DNA of 34,800 bases, from assembly GCA_020634755.1 (NCBI GenBank), contig JACKBC010000057.1:1-34800 (forward strand), given 5' to 3'. This DNA comes from Caldilineaceae bacterium. Its GTDB lineage: Bacteria; Chloroflexota; Anaerolineae; Caldilineales; Caldilineaceae. The notes below the pieces were generated by a model that did not search any database, was not told the DNA's origin, and saw only the letters and a program-made list of their open reading frames with translations. A program made the position numbers and the translations under genes. This document shows positions 31,638 through 34,800 of this stretch, one piece after another (the stretch's first letter is position 1; each line of letters opens with the position of its first letter).

Positions 31638-32426
31638 TTACGCACCTTCCATCACTTTGCGCAGCTCTTCACCATTCTGTTTGAACCATTGATATAGCAC
31701 AAACAGATCCGTACCAATGCTGAAGTGGCGCACACCCAAATCCAAGTAGTAGCGCGCCTGATCGGGCGAACCGATTTCGGCGCGCGGCTGCACACCATAT
31801 TTGAGCGCCGTTTCAATCACGCGCTTCTCGGTTGCTTGGATCTCCGGATTGCCGCGCTGGCCGGCCATACCCACGCTCATGCTGTAATCGGCTCCGCCCC
31901 ACTGAATCATGTCCAGCCCGGGCAGCGCCAAAATCTCGTCCAGATGGTCCACGGCGCCCTTCTTTTCAATCATCAGCATGACTACTGTGTCCCGCAGCAT
32001 GTCTACATAATCGGCGCCGCCGCCGTAGCCCATATAGGTGTGGCGACGGGCCGCCACGCCGTATAGACCGCCATCGGCCGGCGTATCGGGCCGGGCAATC
32101 TGAATGCAGCGCTGCGCTTCTTCTACCGTCGTGCAGTCGGAAAAGAGCACGCTCTGAAAGCCGGAGCCAATGGCGCGCTGGGCGTTGAAGCGATTGCCAT
32201 CCTGGTCCACCTTGATCATCATGCCCACATTGGTCAGTTCGGCGGCCCGACACATGTTGTCCAGATCGTGCAGCGTGTACGGTGCATACTCGGCTACAAA
32301 TTCTACATAATCATAGATGCCGGTGTGGCCAATGGCTTCCACAACGGAGGGCCAGGTCGTGTGAATATGGGTGGAGAGCGAAGGTTTATTCTCGGTGAGT
32401 AGCTGACGCAGCTTGTTTGGTTGCAT
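31638..32426 (-). CDS. HpcH/HpaI-family protein with altered active site
   Basis: 262 residues. The TIM-barrel frame of 2-keto-3-deoxy acid aldolases is clear: VEFVAEYAPYTLHDLDNM, then FQSVLFSDCTTVEEAQRCIQ, MLMIEKKGAVDHLDEI (metal Glu) and WGGADYSMSVG (metal Asp). The catalytic His of the E-H-x-P motif is Tyr (AEYAP) and the carboxylate-binding Arg is Lys (MIKVD). It may act on another substrate or by another mechanism. AAAGGACTG precedes ATG 32426; the longer reading from 32546 is repeat-derived. Followed after six bases by terC. Confidence 0.85.
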   Translation of the reverse strand: MQPNKLRQLLTENKPSLSTHIHTTWPSVVEAIGHTGIYDYVEFVAEYAPYTLHDLDNMCRAAELTNVGMMIKVDQDGNRFNAQRAIGSGFQSVLFSDCTTVEEAQRCIQIARPDTPADGGLYGVAARRHTYMGYGGGADYVDMLRDTVVMLMIEKKGAVDHLDEILALPGLDMIQWGGADYSMSVGMAGQRGNPEIQATEKRVIETALKYGVQPRAEIGSPDQARYYLDLGVRHFSIGTDLFVLYQWFKQNGEELRKVMEGA

Positions 32427-32507
32427 GGGGAGCAGTCCTTTCGATTTTAATTGGTTCCACCTAGTTTTCTTGGTTTTGCGTGTAGCAATACCAAGGTGAA
32501 AGGGTGA

Positions 32508-32550
32508 CAGGGTGACCAGAAGTAGTATCCCTCTGCATGCTGTCACCCTG
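32508..32550. repeat. Imperfect inverted repeat (CAGGGTGAC/GTCACCCTG)
   Basis: CAGGGTGAC (32508-32516) pairs with GTCACCCTG (32542-32550); the flanks GAAAGGGTGA and CCACCCCTTC extend it with two mismatches. The motif recalls the CAGGGTGGC minisatellite at 10770. Confidence 0.65.
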
Positions 32551-32881
32551 CCACCCCTTCATTATACGTCAATTACGTCTATTATACGACAGGCACGGAA
32601 AGGATGAAAAAGAAGTTTCCTGCCCGATCTGGTTTTAGTAAATTGTAAAGGAAGCGCGCTTTTTAACAGTAAGACGTAACATTGGCTAGATGAAGAATAC
32701 GATATACTTAGTCGTAAGCAGAGTGATGTGAACGTATTGAGAAATATCCAATGCGTAAGTATGTTTCTTATTCAGAAAGTAATAACCAGGTTTTCCTGCG
32801 ATTATCAAAACCCATATATTATATATGTTGAAATCTAGCTGCTAAATCCTGCTTATACTTTACCTACAGAGAACACCGCTC

Positions 32882-32929
32882 ACATGGCGCAGATGCAGGT
32901 TATTTTAAACGAGGCCATTTGCGCCATGT
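32882..32929. repeat. 14-bp stem hairpin in AT-rich region
   Basis: ACATGGCGCAGATG (32882-32895) pairs with CATTTGCGCCATGT (32916-32929), one G-T wobble, loop of 20 bases. No T run follows. A structured leader, small RNA or binding site are possible. Confidence 0.55.
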
Positions 32930-33074
32930 TTAAATGGTTTGTCCTTTATTCTTTTCAGCGACATAGGACTTATATGGTGGCGGTTGTGTAGCGCACAGAG
33001 CCATTCCTAATTCTGTATTAGCAACAAGTTGGCCCTGAATTGCAAACATAACTATTGAGTAGGGATCTTGTTTT

Positions 33075-34571
33075 GTGACTGGAAAATCGGCACAGCATGT
33101 GGCAAAAAATGTCAGCTATTTATTTGTTTCGCAGCTGATCACTTGGTCCCTCTCCTTAGCGGTTGCCATTCTCGTTCCTCGCCATTTCGGGCCGTCCGGT
33201 GTTGGCACCTACCATCTAGCCTCTTCTTTGTGGAATATTACAGCCCTGATCATTGGTTTTGGTGTGGATGTAATTATCACCCGAGAGGTTGCGCGCAATC
33301 ACGCCATGCTTTCGCCGCTGGTAACGGTGGGCATGGTGCTGCGGATAGCTTTTCATGCGCTGGGCTATAGCGCGCTGGTAATTTTTGCCCACGTGGCGGG
33401 CTATTCGGCTGCAACAATGCAGTTGATATACATTTTCGGTGTGGCTAATTTTGCTTTTCAGATTGGCCATGTATGCAGCGCAGCGCTGTATGGGCTAGAG
33501 ATCATGGGCTATATGTCTCTGGTGAGCGTTCTGACTGAGCTGATCAGCACCGGCGGCATCATTTTGCTGATTTTTCTGGACCAGCCCATTATAAGTTTGG
33601 GCGTGGTTTCGGTGGTGGTGGGGGTAGTACGTGCAGCTTTGTTGTACTATGTATTGCACAGCAGCTACCCCATTCGCTTTGATCTGCGCCTTTCTTTGGC
33701 GCCGTGGCTGCTGCGCACCAGCTCCACCATTCTGGGCAATCGCTTGGTGCGCAATCTGTATGCGCAAGCAGATGTTATCTTTATCTCGCTCTTTGTCAAC
33801 GTGCAGGTGGTGGGATGGTACAGCACTGCCGATACAGTATTTGGTTCGCTGCTTTTCGTAGCAAATATTATTAGTACGGCGTTTTTCCCAGTGATGTCAC
33901 GCCTGCAAGAGCAAGGCCCGGATGCGCTGGCTCAACTGGCGCGTCAGGGCATACGCTGGCTGCTTGTGGCGGCTATCCCCATAGGCCTGGGGACAGCCGT
34001 GCTGGCGACACCGCTATTGGTGCTGGTTTTGGGAGAAGAATTTCGTCCGGCGGGGGCAGTTCTTGCCGGATTTGGTCTGGTGACAATCTTAACGTCTGCC
34101 AATGTTTTCCTGGCCCAGATTCTCATCTGCATGGATCGGCAAAATCGCCTGACGGTATTGATGCTGGCCGCCGTTCTGCTTACCTTACCAGTTGATTTTA
34201 TGCTGATTCCTTGGACCCAGAACGCCTGGCAAAATGGCGCGCTGGGTGGTGTCATTGCCTATTTGATGACCGAAACTTTCATTCTTGTTGGTTCCATATG
34301 GAGCCTGCCTTGGAAGCTGTTTGATAGAGAAACTACGATTTATGGGATTAAAATTGGTGGGGCTGGGCTCATTATGGTTGGGGTGACGTGGCCCTTCCGC
34401 CAAACTTCTATCATTTACCCCGTTAGTATTGGCGCCGTGACCTATATGCTCTTGATTTTAGCATCCGGTGCATTGAGCGAAAATGAGTTGGCCACAGGTT
34501 ATAATTTATTGCAGCAAACGCGGCGGCAAATGTTGAAGCCAGTGCAACGCGCGTTGCTCAAAATTACATAG
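33075..34571 (+). CDS. Oligosaccharide flippase (Wzx/MOP-type exporter)
   Basis: 498 residues, almost all membrane helices (12-14). VPRHFGPSGVGTYHLASSLWN and GFGVDVIITREVARN near the start, and TADTVFGSLLFVANIISTAF in the middle, are typical of the polysaccharide_synt family. These flip lipid-linked oligosaccharides across the membrane for capsule or envelope polymer synthesis. The start is GTG 33075 with a weak AGGGAT site. The next gene of a polysaccharide locus may lie beyond the window. Confidence 0.88.
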   Translation: MTGKSAQHVAKNVSYLFVSQLITWSLSLAVAILVPRHFGPSGVGTYHLASSLWNITALIIGFGVDVIITREVARNHAMLSPLVTVGMVLRIAFHALGYSALVIFAHVAGYSAATMQLIYIFGVANFAFQIGHVCSAALYGLEIMGYMSLVSVLTELISTGGIILLIFLDQPIISLGVVSVVVGVVRAALLYYVLHSSYPIRFDLRLSLAPWLLRTSSTILGNRLVRNLYAQADVIFISLFVNVQVVGWYSTADTVFGSLLFVANIISTAFFPVMSRLQEQGPDALAQLARQGIRWLLVAAIPIGLGTAVLATPLLVLVLGEEFRPAGAVLAGFGLVTILTSANVFLAQILICMDRQNRLTVLMLAAVLLTLPVDFMLIPWTQNAWQNGALGGVIAYLMTETFILVGSIWSLPWKLFDRETTIYGIKIGGAGLIMVGVTWPFRQTSIIYPVSIGAVTYMLLILASGALSENELATGYNLLQQTRRQMLKPVQRALLKIT

Positions 34572-34612
34572 ATTTTACATATTGATTCAGGTCCTCGTGC
34601 TGAGACTTCGGC

Positions 34613-34740
34613 GTGAGCTCAGTCGTTCACGAAGTGGTTACAGAGCAACAACGCTTGTCGAAGCCCACCAGCGCCTTGTCGCCTTGCAGCTCGTGAAACG
34701 GTTGCAGAGCAACACCACTTCGTGAGCTGCCAAGCTCAGG
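34613..34740. repeat. Dispersed composite repeat
   Basis: CACGAAGTGG (34628-34637) is inverted at 34711-34720 (CCACTTCGTG). GGTTACAGAGCAACA and GGTTGCAGAGCAACA are direct copies near 34636 and 34700. GCTTGTCGAAG resembles the core of the element at 28034-28090. No coding region; it follows the flippase gene. Confidence 0.65.
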
Positions 34741-34800
34741 CTACGGCTGAATGGTTATGATTTTACAACCGCCGTTGATATAGATTATCTATGAAATAGG

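Larger units (their letters stand above)
32427..33074. other. Long AT-rich region without genes
   Basis: About 650 bases. It holds the inverted repeat at 32508-32550, ACGTC/ATTATACG short repeats at 32563-32590, and the hairpin at 32882-32929. It is AT-richer than the surrounding genes from about 32600. It must contain promoters for both flanking divergent genes; I found none I would defend. Confidence 0.6.

Noticed and set aside
34572..34800. tRNA or insertion-sequence end after the flippase
   Set aside because: The sequence folds as inverted repeats but shows no cloverleaf, transposase or target duplication.

Overview
The window looks like a chromosomal segment from a free-living bacterium, most probably Chloroflexota (Anaerolineae/Caldilinea-like). 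This is an inference from style, not from a marker gene. The clues are a secreted subtilase with a Thr-Pro-Asn 'TPTNTP' linker, a membrane-anchored polymer-forming protein with a C-terminal helix-hairpin-helix, a TolB-like SH3 protein, many acid-sugar and oxidoreductase genes, and short intergenic minisatellites. I saw no rRNA, tRNA, CRISPR array, transposase or phage gene.

Layout. 1-966 is the C-terminal end of a secreted subtilisin-like protease. A perfect 19-bp bidirectional terminator separates it from a Gfo/Idh/MocA oxidoreductase on the minus strand. On the plus strand follow an SDR epimerase/dehydratase with an UlaG-like metallo-beta-lactamase-fold hydrolase (2.4-4.3 kb), then a probable operon coaE - small two-TM protein - dnaJ - zinc alcohol dehydrogenase (4.56-7.64 kb), closed by a second bidirectional terminator.

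From 7.7 to 27.7 kb everything is on the minus strand. An ECF sigma factor, a membrane anti-sigma candidate and an unusual beta-solenoid/multi-TM/HHH membrane protein lie together (7.7-10.7 kb). The sigma promoter overlaps a 20-bp palindrome. Next is a catabolic block (10.9-19.6 kb). Read in the direction of transcription it runs: family-3 solute-binding lipoprotein, internal terminator, ABC permease, enolase-superfamily acid-sugar dehydratase, HpcH/HpaI aldolase, APH-fold kinase, FMN reductase, PhyH-like dioxygenase and a fused [2Fe-2S]/molybdenum hydroxylase. It looks like uptake followed by dehydration and aldol cleavage of a small acid, but no ABC ATPase is present.

From about 19.7 to 23.6 kb three consecutive genes (sensor kinase, OmpR-type regulator, SH3/beta-propeller lipoprotein-like protein) are broken by many single-base indels, although the conserved motifs are still readable if frames are joined. 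This is best explained by poor consensus sequence, with real decay as the alternative. Intact MacA/MacB-type efflux genes follow (23.8-27.7 kb).

From 27.7 kb a palindrome-rich divergent region separates the efflux operon from a plus-strand sulfatase with its own terminator and a type II pantothenate kinase (CoaW-like). Convergent to these are TerC and a second, active-site-divergent HpcH/HpaI-type protein. The window ends with an AT-rich, gene-free stretch, a GTG-started oligosaccharide flippase, and a dispersed repeat. The most interesting leads are the solenoid/HHH membrane protein with its sigma/anti-sigma pair, the unassigned acid-catabolic operon, and the second aldolase with altered catalytic residues. 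No clearly new defence or mobile system was seen.
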